Part shown: positions 43,026 through 51,756 of the stretch, one piece after another
Position numbering within the stretch: position 1 is the first letter of the stretch
Layout of the letters: every line of letters starts with the position of its first letter
Source of the DNA: Saprospiraceae bacterium
GTDB lineage: Bacteria; Bacteroidota; Bacteroidia; Chitinophagales; Saprospiraceae
Direction of reading: 5' to 3'
Assembly (NCBI GenBank): GCA_016717145.1
Contig: JADKGD010000031.1
Coordinates: forward strand, 1 to 64,000
Length of the DNA: 64,000 nucleotides
The notes under the pieces: model-generated
The model's database searches: none
Told to the model about the DNA's origin: nothing
What the model saw: only the letters and a program-made list of their open reading frames with translations
Translations under genes and position numbers: made by a program

Positions 43026-45173
43026 TTATAATTTCCCGCCACATCCCGGACAAAACTTAAAATGAGCCTCAACGACCCGATTGCAGCTCGGACAGAGTAT
43101 CTTGGTCGGTAAGGTAGATTGGATAGATTTAGAAAAAAGCACTTTGTACAATGGTGGTATTTCATCTATGAACATGCTCTCATTACCTTTTTCTGTAATG
43201 AGATACAGAATATCTGCTGCACGAGTGAGGGCTACATAAAATAGCCTCCTTTCTTCTTCAAGTAGGAGGTCATATTTTACCGGCCTAATGGTTTGATATA
43301 TGCGATCGTCCAACCAGACATCAGGAAAACCACCGTTGCCTTGAGTAAGCCCTATGATAAAAACTACCTTGCTTTCCAGGCCCTTTGCGGCATGAATTGT
43401 TTTGGCATTGATGTGTATCTTTTCTTTTTTGAATCTTTCTCGGTATGGTTCGAACATCTTGCTGCGTCGGTATAAAAATAAAATCTGATCATTGGGCATG
43501 CCCTGTGCCAGCAATTCTTTGACTTCCTGAACCGCAAACTCCATACCATCTTCAAAATCGACCGCTGAATACACCTCAATTTTTTTTCTGGACTTTTTCT
43601 GTGCTTTGACAACCTTATCCACCATAAAACGATTGTTACGTATCACTTCAGAACTTGCATCTACTATATTGGGCGTACTTCTGTAGTTGGTATCCAGACT
43701 AATACATTTTGCATCTTTAAAGAAGCGGGTAAACTCGACGATAAACTGCACATCTGAGCCTCTGAATCCGTATATACTTTGCCAGTCGTCACCTACACAA
43801 AAGAGTTGTGCATCCGGATTCATAAGCGTCTTGATAAAACTTACCTGTATCTTATTAACATCCTGAAATTCGTCTACCAACACATATTTATACTGTTGAA
43901 AAAACTTTTGTCTGATCTCCTCACTTTTATTAAGCAAATTTATAGCTTTGATATTGAGATCATTAAAGTCCAGATATGATCTGTCCGTGCAGTAAGTTTC
44001 AAATCTCTCAATAAGCGGTATTGCCAATTTATAAAAATCTCTGATACGTTGATGTTGATCCAAAGAAGCTTTATCGGCAACATCAAGAATATTCAGACCA
44101 TCGACTTTGATCATATCTAAAACACGGATCAGTTGGCGCAGAAAATTGCGTATCTCGTGATGGCGTCCTCTGAATTCTTCTTCATAATGCAGCACAGCAT
44201 TTACATCAAATCCATCGGGCAGGCGATTTCTGATAATTCGCTCAAGTGCGAGGTTGAAAAGAGAAGTGTCTCTAGTCATTTCTTCATACGTCTTGACCAG
44301 TAGCTTTCCGGCAATATTGAACTGTTTTTCTTTAAAATCGGTGCCTTTGCTGAGATTGCTGATATGTTCGATATAGAGATTAGCATCGGGAATAAAAAAA
44401 TCCGGATAAAACTCCTTTTCCTGAAAATTTACCTTCGGTTCATAGACAAATTTGATATTGTGTCTGTACAACCAGTCGGCGATATACTGTTCAGATTTGG
44501 ATCTGACTTTAGTACCATTGAGTGATGTGTATAGCTTATTGTCACTACTCAATGCCAGTGCGGATCGCTGTGGTAAGTGCAACTTATCCACCAGATAGTC
44601 CAGCACATATCGCTTAAATTGTATCAGATATTCCTTGTCACTACAGCAGTCAATCAGTACTTTGTGCAATGCTGTATAAGTAGTCTCTGAAGCTGTGATA
44701 GCTGCCATCTCCTCATCAACAAAACCAGTATCGGTGATAATCTTAAATTTATTGTCAAATTCGCTGACACCATACGTTTTGAGTATGCTGTAGCATAGGC
44801 TGTGAAAAGTACGTATTGTCAGATTGCGTATCCAACCAGTCTGATGTACCTGGCTTCTACGCCGAGTGTTTTTTGCACCCTCTGAAAGCGTTTTATTGTG
44901 TAAAATATCTTTATACTCACCATCGAAATCCACCGAAAGGATGAGCCGGTCTATCATCTCATTGGCCGCATTTTTAGTGAAGGTGATGGCAAGTATTTCT
45001 GATGGTTTAGCTCCCTTTTCACTAATGAGATAGATAATTTTCTGGAGCAGCGTTTGTGTTTTACCCGATCCTGCCCCTGCGATGACGAGCACTCGTTTAT
45101 CATCAGCAGTGACGGCGGCCTTTTGCTGTTTATTTAGGGATGCCAGCGATGCAGGAATATTTTTATTGGCCAA
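43026..45173 (-). CDS. UvrD/Rep-type helicase with embedded nuclease-like domain and C-terminal zinc ribbon
   Basis: The 715-residue superfamily 1 helicase has Walker A AGAGSGKTQTLL (residues 33-44), LAITFTKNAANEM (motif Ia), DEFQDVNKIQ (motif II), GDDWQSIYGFRG (motif III), and YVALTRAADILY (motif VI). Between motifs Ia and II, about residues 225-275, lies an insert with KSEQYIADWLYRHNI, YPDFFIPDANLYIEHI, a restriction-endonuclease-like pattern also seen in helicase IV relatives. The C-terminus is a four-Cys ribbon (CPSC...CPGC). It probably unwinds damaged or foreign DNA. Confidence 0.88.
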   Translation of the reverse strand: MANKNIPASLASLNKQQKAAVTADDKRVLVIAGAGSGKTQTLLQKIIYLISEKGAKPSEILAITFTKNAANEMIDRLILSVDFDGEYKDILHNKTLSEGAKNTRRRSQVHQTGWIRNLTIRTFHSLCYSILKTYGVSEFDNKFKIITDTGFVDEEMAAITASETTYTALHKVLIDCCSDKEYLIQFKRYVLDYLVDKLHLPQRSALALSSDNKLYTSLNGTKVRSKSEQYIADWLYRHNIKFVYEPKVNFQEKEFYPDFFIPDANLYIEHISNLSKGTDFKEKQFNIAGKLLVKTYEEMTRDTSLFNLALERIIRNRLPDGFDVNAVLHYEEEFRGRHHEIRNFLRQLIRVLDMIKVDGLNILDVADKASLDQHQRIRDFYKLAIPLIERFETYCTDRSYLDFNDLNIKAINLLNKSEEIRQKFFQQYKYVLVDEFQDVNKIQVSFIKTLMNPDAQLFCVGDDWQSIYGFRGSDVQFIVEFTRFFKDAKCISLDTNYRSTPNIVDASSEVIRNNRFMVDKVVKAQKKSRKKIEVYSAVDFEDGMEFAVQEVKELLAQGMPNDQILFLYRRSKMFEPYRERFKKEKIHINAKTIHAAKGLESKVVFIIGLTQGNGGFPDVWLDDRIYQTIRPVKYDLLLEEERRLFYVALTRAADILYLITEKGNESMFIDEIPPLYKVLFSKSIQSTLPTKILCPSCNRVVEAHFKFCPGCGGKL

Positions 45174-45518
45174 GGTAAAAAAGAGATGAATTCAGGAGCG
45201 AAATTAGGGAAAAAATGAAATAATTTCTGCAAATAAATTTGATTCAAGCAAAAATTATTGGAAGATTACCTTACTTAGCTGAAAATTTAAACCAACTAAG
45301 GGTATATTCACATTTATTCACATTAATTTGTAAATAAATGTGAATATAGTAACAAACAATAAATATACATTAATTTGTGTACTAATGTGAAAAATTATCT
45401 GATAGTTGCAAATGAATGAATTGCAGACAGGATGGACTTCTCGATTTACGTAAAGATTGATTTGATCTTAAACATAAATCTCGCATAGGCTCTATTCATT
45501 CACAGTTTAGACTTTTTC
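45174..45518. other. Spacer with paired dyads upstream of the helicase gene
   Basis: No gene in these 345 bp. A perfect 12-bp inverted repeat (tattcacattta 45305-45316 with 45335-45346) is followed by a related element (acatta...taatgt at 45368-45388); the two share cattaatttgt. This lies 130-220 bp ahead of the helicase start and could bind a regulator, or be the terminator zone of the upstream three-Cys gene. Confidence 0.5.
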
Positions 45519-46244
45519 TTATACACTCATCTGTAACTCTATCTCTGGCATTTCATCATAAGTTTTACCATTTAGGATTCTACCATTGGCCTTCTTGTTT
45601 TTGCCGCCCCATTGTTTAAAGAAAAAGGCTACTTTGGCTTTTTCACATTGCTCCTGAATATCAATAACCCAATCTGGCTTCAAAGGCCGTGGTCTAAATC
45701 CACTTTCCCCGCCTACGATTGCCCAATCTATTTTTTCAAGATTTATTGAATTCAATGGACCAAGTAACGGTTCAATTGATAGGAATTTAACTCGGGCGTT
45801 TGTATTTCTCAAAAAATCTATTCTGTCCAAAACTGTTTCATCCTCTACAGATACTCCCATCCAAATATTATGAGTCCAATTCAAATCTTGGTGGAGTTCA
45901 TAAAGTCTCTCAGCCCTTTTTGTCAGTACTTGAAAAACATGCTGTGGATTTTCATTCATAACTTTGAATACTTGCTTGATAAATGATAGTGGCACCTCTT
46001 TATGAAATAAGTCGCTCATGGAATTTACAAACACAACCTTCGAACTCTTCCAAGAATATGGCATTTTAAGTGAATCAGGATGGGTTCTGACTTCAAAGTT
46101 GTCCTTGTACTTTTCGACACCCATTGCTTGTAATCGCTTTGACATAACTTCTGCATAGCAAAACTTACATCCTTGGGAAACCTTAGAACAGCCAGTTGTT
46201 GGATTCCAAGTCATTTCTGTCCATTCTATACTTGACTGTGCCAT
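45519..46244 (-). CDS. Three-Cys-motif protein (phage Gp37/Gp68, DUF5131 family)
   Basis: The 241-residue protein opens SIEWTEMTWNPTTGCSKVSQ and the Cys triplet C-x6-C-x2-C (CSKVSQGCKFC) then YAEVMSKRL, the defining region of the Gp37/Gp68 family. VFVNSMSDLFHKEVP, FQVLTKRAERL, GVSVEDE, SIEPLLGP and VGGESGFRPRP are further family blocks; the fold is related to radical-SAM TIM barrels. Its ATG overlaps the stop of tcmP by one base (TAATG). Family members occur with TcmP partners in phages and bacterial accessory regions. The reaction is unknown. Confidence 0.88.
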   Translation of the reverse strand: MAQSSIEWTEMTWNPTTGCSKVSQGCKFCYAEVMSKRLQAMGVEKYKDNFEVRTHPDSLKMPYSWKSSKVVFVNSMSDLFHKEVPLSFIKQVFKVMNENPQHVFQVLTKRAERLYELHQDLNWTHNIWMGVSVEDETVLDRIDFLRNTNARVKFLSIEPLLGPLNSINLEKIDWAIVGGESGFRPRPLKPDWVIDIQEQCEKAKVAFFFKQWGGKNKKANGRILNGKTYDEMPEIELQMSV

Positions 46245-47457
46245 TATTTTTTGTATTTGATAGTTATGATATGTTTGTTATTTTTAAAACATTGATATTC
46301 AAAAGGTTCATTTGTTATGGTATCTTTTGGCTCTCCATCAGGTGTAATTACAGTTATGAGATTGTTTTTTAACCAAAATTTTAATATTAATAAAGCATGT
46401 TTTGGCAAAAATTCTTTTGAAAGTATATACTGCCTTAACTCCAGATTTGTTCTTGGTCTATCAAGATATAGCCGTAGTTCAGATTTTAAAAATTCTTCAC
46501 TTTTAGTTTTATCTGATAATTTAAACTCCTTATCAAATAGCCCTGGCACCTTAATTTGATTAAATCCCCTGCCTCCAGTTTCGTCCAGTAGCCATTTTAC
46601 TTCTAATATTTTTTCATATCCAAGATTATTAGGAGTAACAAAGAATAAACTATAAAATTTGCTGAGTCACGCTCTATGTAATATGATGTGGCATATAAAT
46701 TATTAATTTTGAGCTTATCCTTAATTTTGTTAATAAATTCAAAAACATCCATTTTACTATAGACTTCGCCTAATTGGTTTGGGAAAAAAGCATCTAAAAA
46801 GTGTTTCAAAGGTAAAAATGCAGCTTCATCACTTTGTTTAGATTTGTCAATGAATCTTTTCATATTCGCAATTGGTAGCCAAAGTACTATCTCAGTACGG
46901 CCATTTTTGGTCAAATCAACTATTGTAGATTTGTCAATATTTTTATACCCGTATGGATCTAAAAATATGAGTGTTCTTGAATTTGCTGATTGACTATTCA
47001 CCAAATCTAGAAGAAATGTCTTGAAATCTTCGAAATCGTGATTGTAAGCTTTGTAATTCCAACCACTCACCCCTCCATGCGAATCAATGTAGTTTCTGAC
47101 ATTTTCAATATTGTCTTTATTTATATCGTTGACTATGTGATTTATTTTCGTTGGATTAGTTAAGTACAAATTCGAACTTATTATTGACTGAATTGAATTG
47201 AATGTTTCAATTGGGCTACCTATTCCACCATCATCATATTCGCCTTTGCCGCAAAAAGCATCCACTATATTTATCTCATCAATAAATTTAGAATTAACTA
47301 AGATTGGAATATATCTATCTAAATATGATTTAAAAAATCTATTTTTGCTTTGGAGTGTGGAAGCACAACATTTTTTGTATCAATATTTTTCTTTTTTCTC
47401 ATATTTCTTTTCATATTTGATTAACTGCTTAGTTAGTTTCTCAATCAACTCATTCAA
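46244..47457 (-). pseudogene. tcmP: Three-Cys-motif partner protein TcmP, split by frameshifts
   Basis: Pieces in several frames form one TcmP-type protein: a coiled N-terminus from TTG 47457, then LPHSKAKIDF/FKSYLDRYIPIL, VDAFCGKGEYDDGG (methyltransferase-like motif I), LIFLDPYG, EIVLWLPI, and a C-terminal part VTPNNLGYEKILEVKWLLD continuing into a winged-helix-like domain (46244-46549). Shifts are needed near 47380-47390, in A6 47332-47337 and near 46640-46644. The open frames 46603-47265 and 46244-46549 are its two largest parts. It is coupled to the three-Cys gene, and a TATATTTG promoter sits at 47460-47467. Function unknown. Confidence 0.75.
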
Positions 47458-47459
47458 TG

Positions 47460-47467
47460 CAAATATA
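47460..47467 (-). promoter_or_regulatory. -7 promoter element of tcmP
   Basis: TATATTTG on the minus strand, immediately upstream of the TTG at 47457 and just after the dinB stop. It gives the TcmP/three-Cys pair its own promoter. Confidence 0.5.
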
Positions 47468-47480
47468 CAATTTTTTCCCA

Positions 47481-48671
47481 TCACCCACCATCCGGCGGTA
47501 AATGCGGATTATACAGCACCTTAGCTTTCACGAGTCCACTTGCCCTCATGATTGCATCGGCACCGAAGCGTCTCCGTATCCTGTCCATCTGCTGCATAAG
47601 ATGGATATGCTCCATCGTATCGTCGAAGAGATTGATCTGATAGCTCCCTTGTACTAGCCCGCTATACTTGACGCCGATGAGACGGATGAGTTGGCGACGC
47701 TCGTATAGCTTATCGAAGATGTCGAGGACTTGTTGGCCGAGGAGACGATCATTGGCGGTATAGGAGATGTTTTTTTGTTTGGTATAGGTATTGAAGTCGG
47801 CGTAGCGGATCTTAATGGTGATGGTAGATGTGAGTTTGCCGGATGCGCGCAACTCAAAGGACAACTTATCTGCCATGTCGAGCAGAAGATGTTTCATCAT
47901 AGTGACATCGAGGGTATCTTCCATAAAGGTTCGCTCCTTGGACATCGACTTTTGCTCGTGGTAGGGCACGATGGGCGTGGGATCGATGGCATTGGCTTTT
48001 TCCCATAGTGTGCGACCAGGCTTACCGAACTCCCGCTCAAGCAGACGGATGGGTATCTGACTAAGTGTGTCTATGGTGCGCACACCCATAAAGTTGAGTT
48101 TTTTGTGCGTCTGATCTCCTACACCTGGTATCTTAGCTACGGGAAGCGGTGCGAGAAATCCTTTTTCTGTACCATTGGGTATATGTTTGGTGCCATTGGG
48201 TTTGGCTTCGCTGGTACCGATTTTGGAGACGGTTTTATTGACAGAGAGACCGAAGGAGATGGGTAGACCGGAATCTTTGATGACTTTCTGACGTAACTCT
48301 GACGACCATTTGAAGCAACCAAAATGTTTGTCCATACCTGTCAGATCCAGATAAAACTCGTCGATAGATGCCTTCTCATAGACAGGTGCTTCTTCGGCGA
48401 TGATGTCGGTGACGATACCGGAATATTTGGAATAGCTATCCATATCGCCCCGGAGGATGATGGCTTGCGGACAGAGCCGGAGTGCCATCTTCATCGGCAT
48501 GGCGGAGTGGACGCCAAATCGACGTGCCTCATAGCTGCATGAGGCGACGACACCACGATTGCTGGTACCACCTATCAGCAGTGGTTGCCCTAGCAGACTG
48601 CTGTTTTTGAGACACTCGACCGATACGAAGAAGGAGTCGAGATCCAGGTGGAGAATGGCGCGATCGTACAT
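47481..48671 (-). CDS. dinB: DNA polymerase IV (Y family)
   Basis: The 396-residue protein has HLDLDSFFVSVE (catalytic metal Asp, residues 8-19), SYEARRFGV, KASIDEFYLDLT (second catalytic acidic pair), FGLSVNKTVSKIGT, and the helix-hairpin-helix IPGVGDQTHKKL. It does error-prone translesion synthesis. The C-terminus lacks an obvious beta-clamp motif. The coding DNA is clearly more GC-rich (about 50% over 47701-47760) than its neighbours, so it may have been acquired. It shares the neighbourhood with AlkC-like and LexA-like genes. Confidence 0.93.
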   Translation of the reverse strand: MYDRAILHLDLDSFFVSVECLKNSSLLGQPLLIGGTSNRGVVASCSYEARRFGVHSAMPMKMALRLCPQAIILRGDMDSYSKYSGIVTDIIAEEAPVYEKASIDEFYLDLTGMDKHFGCFKWSSELRQKVIKDSGLPISFGLSVNKTVSKIGTSEAKPNGTKHIPNGTEKGFLAPLPVAKIPGVGDQTHKKLNFMGVRTIDTLSQIPIRLLEREFGKPGRTLWEKANAIDPTPIVPYHEQKSMSKERTFMEDTLDVTMMKHLLLDMADKLSFELRASGKLTSTITIKIRYADFNTYTKQKNISYTANDRLLGQQVLDIFDKLYERRQLIRLIGVKYSGLVQGSYQINLFDDTMEHIHLMQQMDRIRRRFGADAIMRASGLVKAKVLYNPHLPPDGG

Positions 48672-48697
48672 TCGAATGACGAATTTAGAATTATGAA

Positions 48698-48898
48698 TTA
48701 CGAATTATTTTTTCTTAACGATACCATGATTTTGAGCAGTTCAGTGCACTCATCTTGTAGATCAGAAGTTAATTGGTTGATTATTACCCTGTTCTCATTA
48801 TTGTTTTCTAAAGACTTCACTATATTGAGGCAAGCATAGCACCAATTTTTAAACCTTGCCATCAAGGGAATATTGTCAAATCTCTTTTTTTGTTCCAT
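48698..48898 (-). CDS. Short protein resembling an internally deleted four-helix-bundle protein
   Basis: The 66-residue frame resembles the two ends of a four-helix-bundle family protein: an N-terminal helix (MARFKNWCYACLNIVKSL, then RVIINQLTSD) joined directly to a C-terminal ECTELLKIMVS helix. The central conserved portion (the usual S-x-G-A-N-Y region) is missing. It is flanked by the attcgaatgacgaat-type AT repeat near 48672-48705. It may be a decayed remnant or a short helical protein. The family assignment is from pattern memory only. Confidence 0.35.
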   Translation of the reverse strand: MEQKKRFDNIPLMARFKNWCYACLNIVKSLENNNENRVIINQLTSDLQDECTELLKIMVSLRKNNS

Positions 48899-48957
48899 TT
48901 TTAAATTTTTTTGTTCGGCGGTTCATCGTTCGTCGTTCAGTCCTTTGCCATTCAAAA

Positions 48958-48997
48958 TGTCGCTATAAACGACAAAATAAAGACGCAATATACGACA
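48958..48997. promoter_or_regulatory. Two tandem operator-like dyads before the alkC-like gene
   Basis: TGTCG-ctataaa-CGACA (48958-48974) is a 17-bp dyad; 23 bp further, AGACG-caatata-CGACA (48981-48997) repeats the right arm and spacing. They lie just upstream of a TATCTTTG element (49014-49021). LexA-type repressors bind such paired sites, and an XRE-S24 regulator is encoded next to the gene. Confidence 0.5.
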
Positions 48998-49020
48998 TTT
49001 AAAATTATTTACTTATCTTT

Positions 49021-50160
49021 GTGAAAATATTTTTTAAACCGGAACTGACCAGATGCATGGCCGAATTACTAAAACATATATACAATACATCTTTTTTTGA
49101 TACCTACTCCGATGCTCTCTCAGAGGTGATACCATCATTTGACAAGGGTGCATTTTTAACTTATTTCAATACTGCACATTGGGCTTCTCTTGAACTGAAG
49201 CAAAGGATGGCATTTCTGGCTCATGCCACCGATAAAATCCTGCCTGAAGAATATAATGAAAAAGTCAAAACCATACTCCAAATAATAGATGCACTGCGAA
49301 AACGTGGTGTAAGAGATCAGAATCTGGAATATATATTTCTGGCAGATATCATAACTGAACACGGTTTGAATAACCTAAAAACGTCTTTGTTCGCCATAGA
49401 ACATATCACGCAGTTTGTTAGTTTTGAATTTGCAGGCAGGATCTTTATCATCCGATATCCTAAAGAAATGATGCAACAAATGTTGCGATGGGCCAGCCAT
49501 AAAAACGAGAATGTCCGTCGATATGCTTCTGAAGGCTGCAGGCCGAGACTGCCTTGGGGCTTGCAACTCAAACAATTTATCACAGATCCTTCACCCATCA
49601 TACCAATATTGGAAATACTTGCAGAAGATCCATCCGATTACGTCAGGAAAAGTGTGGCCAACAATCTCAATGACATCTCAAAAGACCATGCGCGTGTCGT
49701 CATTAACTTTATCAGTAAGTGGCTAGGCAAAAATGAAAAAACAGACAAGATGCTTCGACAGGCTGCACGGACTATGCTCAAGTCAGGTCATCCTGAAGTT
49801 TTGTCACTGTTTGGCAATCATCAGCATATTCAATTTGAGTTGAATAATTTTTTCATCAGTACAAACACTTTACGAATCGGGGATGATTTAACATTTGGTT
49901 TTACACTGCGCAATGCAGATAGTCATCTTGCCGCCTTTCGTGTAGAATATATGATACACTATATGAAAGCCAACGGACAACATTCCCGAAAAATTTTTAA
50001 AATAGCAGACAAAGCCCTCGCAGAAAATGAAAAAGTAACTTTCAGCAAGCGGCATCGATTTGCAGACCTAACCACCAGAAAACATTATAGGGGACTTCAC
50101 CGCCTTGCCGTTGTCATTAATGGGAAGGAAGAACAATCCTTTGATTTAAATCTTAATTAA
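49021..50160 (+). CDS. AlkC-like DNA glycosylase with C-terminal Ig-like domain
   Basis: The 379-residue protein is a HEAT-repeat DNA alkylation repair protein: NVRRYASEGCRPRLPWGLQL is the AlkC signature, and VRKSVANNLNDISKDH continues the repeat pattern seen in AlkC/AlkD. The last 110 residues (FELNNFFIST, LTFGFTLRN, AFRVEYMIHYM, LAVVINGKE) look like an Ig-type beta domain, as in the AlkC subgroup with a C-terminal domain. It removes alkylated bases. The GTG start is immediately after a TATCTTTG element; an ATG at 49057 is an alternative. Confidence 0.85.
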   Translation: MKIFFKPELTRCMAELLKHIYNTSFFDTYSDALSEVIPSFDKGAFLTYFNTAHWASLELKQRMAFLAHATDKILPEEYNEKVKTILQIIDALRKRGVRDQNLEYIFLADIITEHGLNNLKTSLFAIEHITQFVSFEFAGRIFIIRYPKEMMQQMLRWASHKNENVRRYASEGCRPRLPWGLQLKQFITDPSPIIPILEILAEDPSDYVRKSVANNLNDISKDHARVVINFISKWLGKNEKTDKMLRQAARTMLKSGHPEVLSLFGNHQHIQFELNNFFISTNTLRIGDDLTFGFTLRNADSHLAAFRVEYMIHYMKANGQHSRKIFKIADKALAENEKVTFSKRHRFADLTTRKHYRGLHRLAVVINGKEEQSFDLNLN

Positions 50161-50207
50161 TTGATCATAGAAATTACTAATAAATTTATACATCAACATT
50201 TGAACTT

Positions 50208-50963
50208 ATGCTTGCACAAAATATAAAATACCTAAGGAACAGGCACAAACTCTCTCAACAGGAACTATCCGAAAAATTGGGTGTTCCCAGATCATCACTC
50301 AGTGACTACGAACGTGGACATACACAGCTGGGATTGGATTCACTCATAAGATTGGCTGATATTTTTGATGTTAAAATTGATGACCTCCTTAGGTCAAATC
50401 TCAGTCACCGAGATCTGGAGATCATCAGAAATCGGGACTTACGCGTACTGGCAATCTCGGTAGATGCAGACAATAACTCGAATATCGAACTTGTGGAAAC
50501 AAAAGCTGAAGCTGGTTATCTCGAGTCATTTGCAGATCCGGAATACATCCGTGACCTACCCAAAATCTCCTTTCCAAATATACCTGAAGGTACTTACAGG
50601 GGATTTGAGATACACGGTGACTCTATGCTGCCAATGGAGCCAGGCAGCGTCGTGATATGTGCCTATGTAGAAAGTCTCAAAGACATCAAAGCAGGGCGAA
50701 CTTACGTCATCATCAGCAAGGCAGATGGCGTAGTATACAAACGAGTTAAAAATGACCCCACCACCAACCAGCTAATGCTCATCTCAGACAATGAAGCATA
50801 TCTACCCTATCAAATAGATTATACAGATATTGCAGAGTTATGGCAGTATTATGCACATCTAAGTTTTTCAGATTCCAAATATACCTTTAATAATATGCTT
50901 GAAGAAAAGTTACAGGACATACAACGCAAGCTGACAGAAGTACATAGGGTGGTGGTGAAATAA
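50208..50963 (+). CDS. LexA-like XRE-S24 transcriptional regulator
   Basis: The 251-residue protein has an N-terminal helix-turn-helix (about residues 1-63: LSQQELSEKLGVPRSSLSDYE), a linker with Ala102-Gly103, and an S24/LexA-type peptidase domain with Ser139 in HGDSMLP and Lys178 in GVVYKRV. This is the layout of self-cleaving repressors such as LexA and phage CI. An Ala-Gly pair 36 residues before the Ser is a plausible cleavage site. It follows the AlkC-like gene by 47 bp and could repress it through the paired dyads at 48958-48997. The C-terminal 35 residues form an extra helix. Confidence 0.85.
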   Translation: MLAQNIKYLRNRHKLSQQELSEKLGVPRSSLSDYERGHTQLGLDSLIRLADIFDVKIDDLLRSNLSHRDLEIIRNRDLRVLAISVDADNNSNIELVETKAEAGYLESFADPEYIRDLPKISFPNIPEGTYRGFEIHGDSMLPMEPGSVVICAYVESLKDIKAGRTYVIISKADGVVYKRVKNDPTTNQLMLISDNEAYLPYQIDYTDIAELWQYYAHLSFSDSKYTFNNMLEEKLQDIQRKLTEVHRVVVK

Positions 50964-51009
50964 CGGGAATTCCGATAGTTAAACCAGTCCATGCAAAACC
51001 GGGTTATGG

Positions 51010-51756
51010 CTATTTATTTTTGGGTAATATTGACAATGCATCTTTTAACATATCGTACAATTCCACTTCCCAATCTATTTCATCGACCTGTGGCATTTGG
51101 CTATTTATCCTGAAGTCTCTTGGACTAATGATAACTTTTATTTCGTTATGTATAGCATGACTGATCAGGATAAATAATTCTTCTATTCCGTCGTCTCCGA
51201 TGGCAATACATCCGACAGATGACGATTTGCCATGAATAAATATATCACTACCCAATTCTTCTATTTGTCCATGTCTCGATTTTGACACATCAAATTCATT
51301 TGGAAAATTTATTTTCATAGACAAATAAAATGAACTGTTGGGGTTTACATATTCAATTTTGTAAATGCCTTCCGGTATCTGTCCATCTCCTCTTTTTAAT
51401 TTTGGACCAAGCTTCCCACTAAATGCAGAAAAAGGGTAGCTTTTCAAAAGTACGTATCCGGTATCTTTTTTTGCATAAACCTCAAGCATTTTTTCTTCCT
51501 TTAATCCTACGATGATAAGTTCTTCAGGCAATTCTTCAAAACCACTTTTTTGCAAATACGGGTTTAATCTTTCCATTACATCTGCTTCAAGCTTTGCAGA
51601 CATCGATTCCTTTGTTTCTTTACCAAGCACCTGTTTTATAATCGGCATATAAAAAGTTCTACCATATTTTATAAAGGCCAGGACGACCAAACAAGTAATG
51701 ATTAGTGCTACCACCTTTTTTGTCATCCATGCTATTATTTTATCAGAGTATCCCAC
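51010..51756 (-). CDS. L,D-transpeptidase (YkuD/YafK type), membrane-anchored
   Basis: The 248-residue protein has an N-terminal membrane segment (VVALIITCLVVLAFIKYG) and a YkuD domain with HGKSSSVGCIAIGD, giving the catalytic Cys and the His of the family motif, and YPFSAFSGKLGPKLKRGD before it, as in YafK-type proteins. It would form or hydrolyse peptide bonds in peptidoglycan in the periplasm. Its first 22 bases overlap the end of the SGNH hydrolase gene, so the two are coupled. Confidence 0.85.
   Translation of the reverse strand: MGYSDKIIAWMTKKVVALIITCLVVLAFIKYGRTFYMPIIKQVLGKETKESMSAKLEADVMERLNPYLQKSGFEELPEELIIVGLKEEKMLEVYAKKDTGYVLLKSYPFSAFSGKLGPKLKRGDGQIPEGIYKIEYVNPNSSFYLSMKINFPNEFDVSKSRHGQIEELGSDIFIHGKSSSVGCIAIGDDGIEELFILISHAIHNEIKVIISPRDFRINSQMPQVDEIDWEVELYDMLKDALSILPKNK

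Noticed and set aside
46244..46549. Independent 101-residue gene
   Set aside because: Its sequence continues upstream without a stop into TcmP-like sequence (KVPGLFDKEF region), so it is the C-terminal part of tcmP rather than a separate gene.
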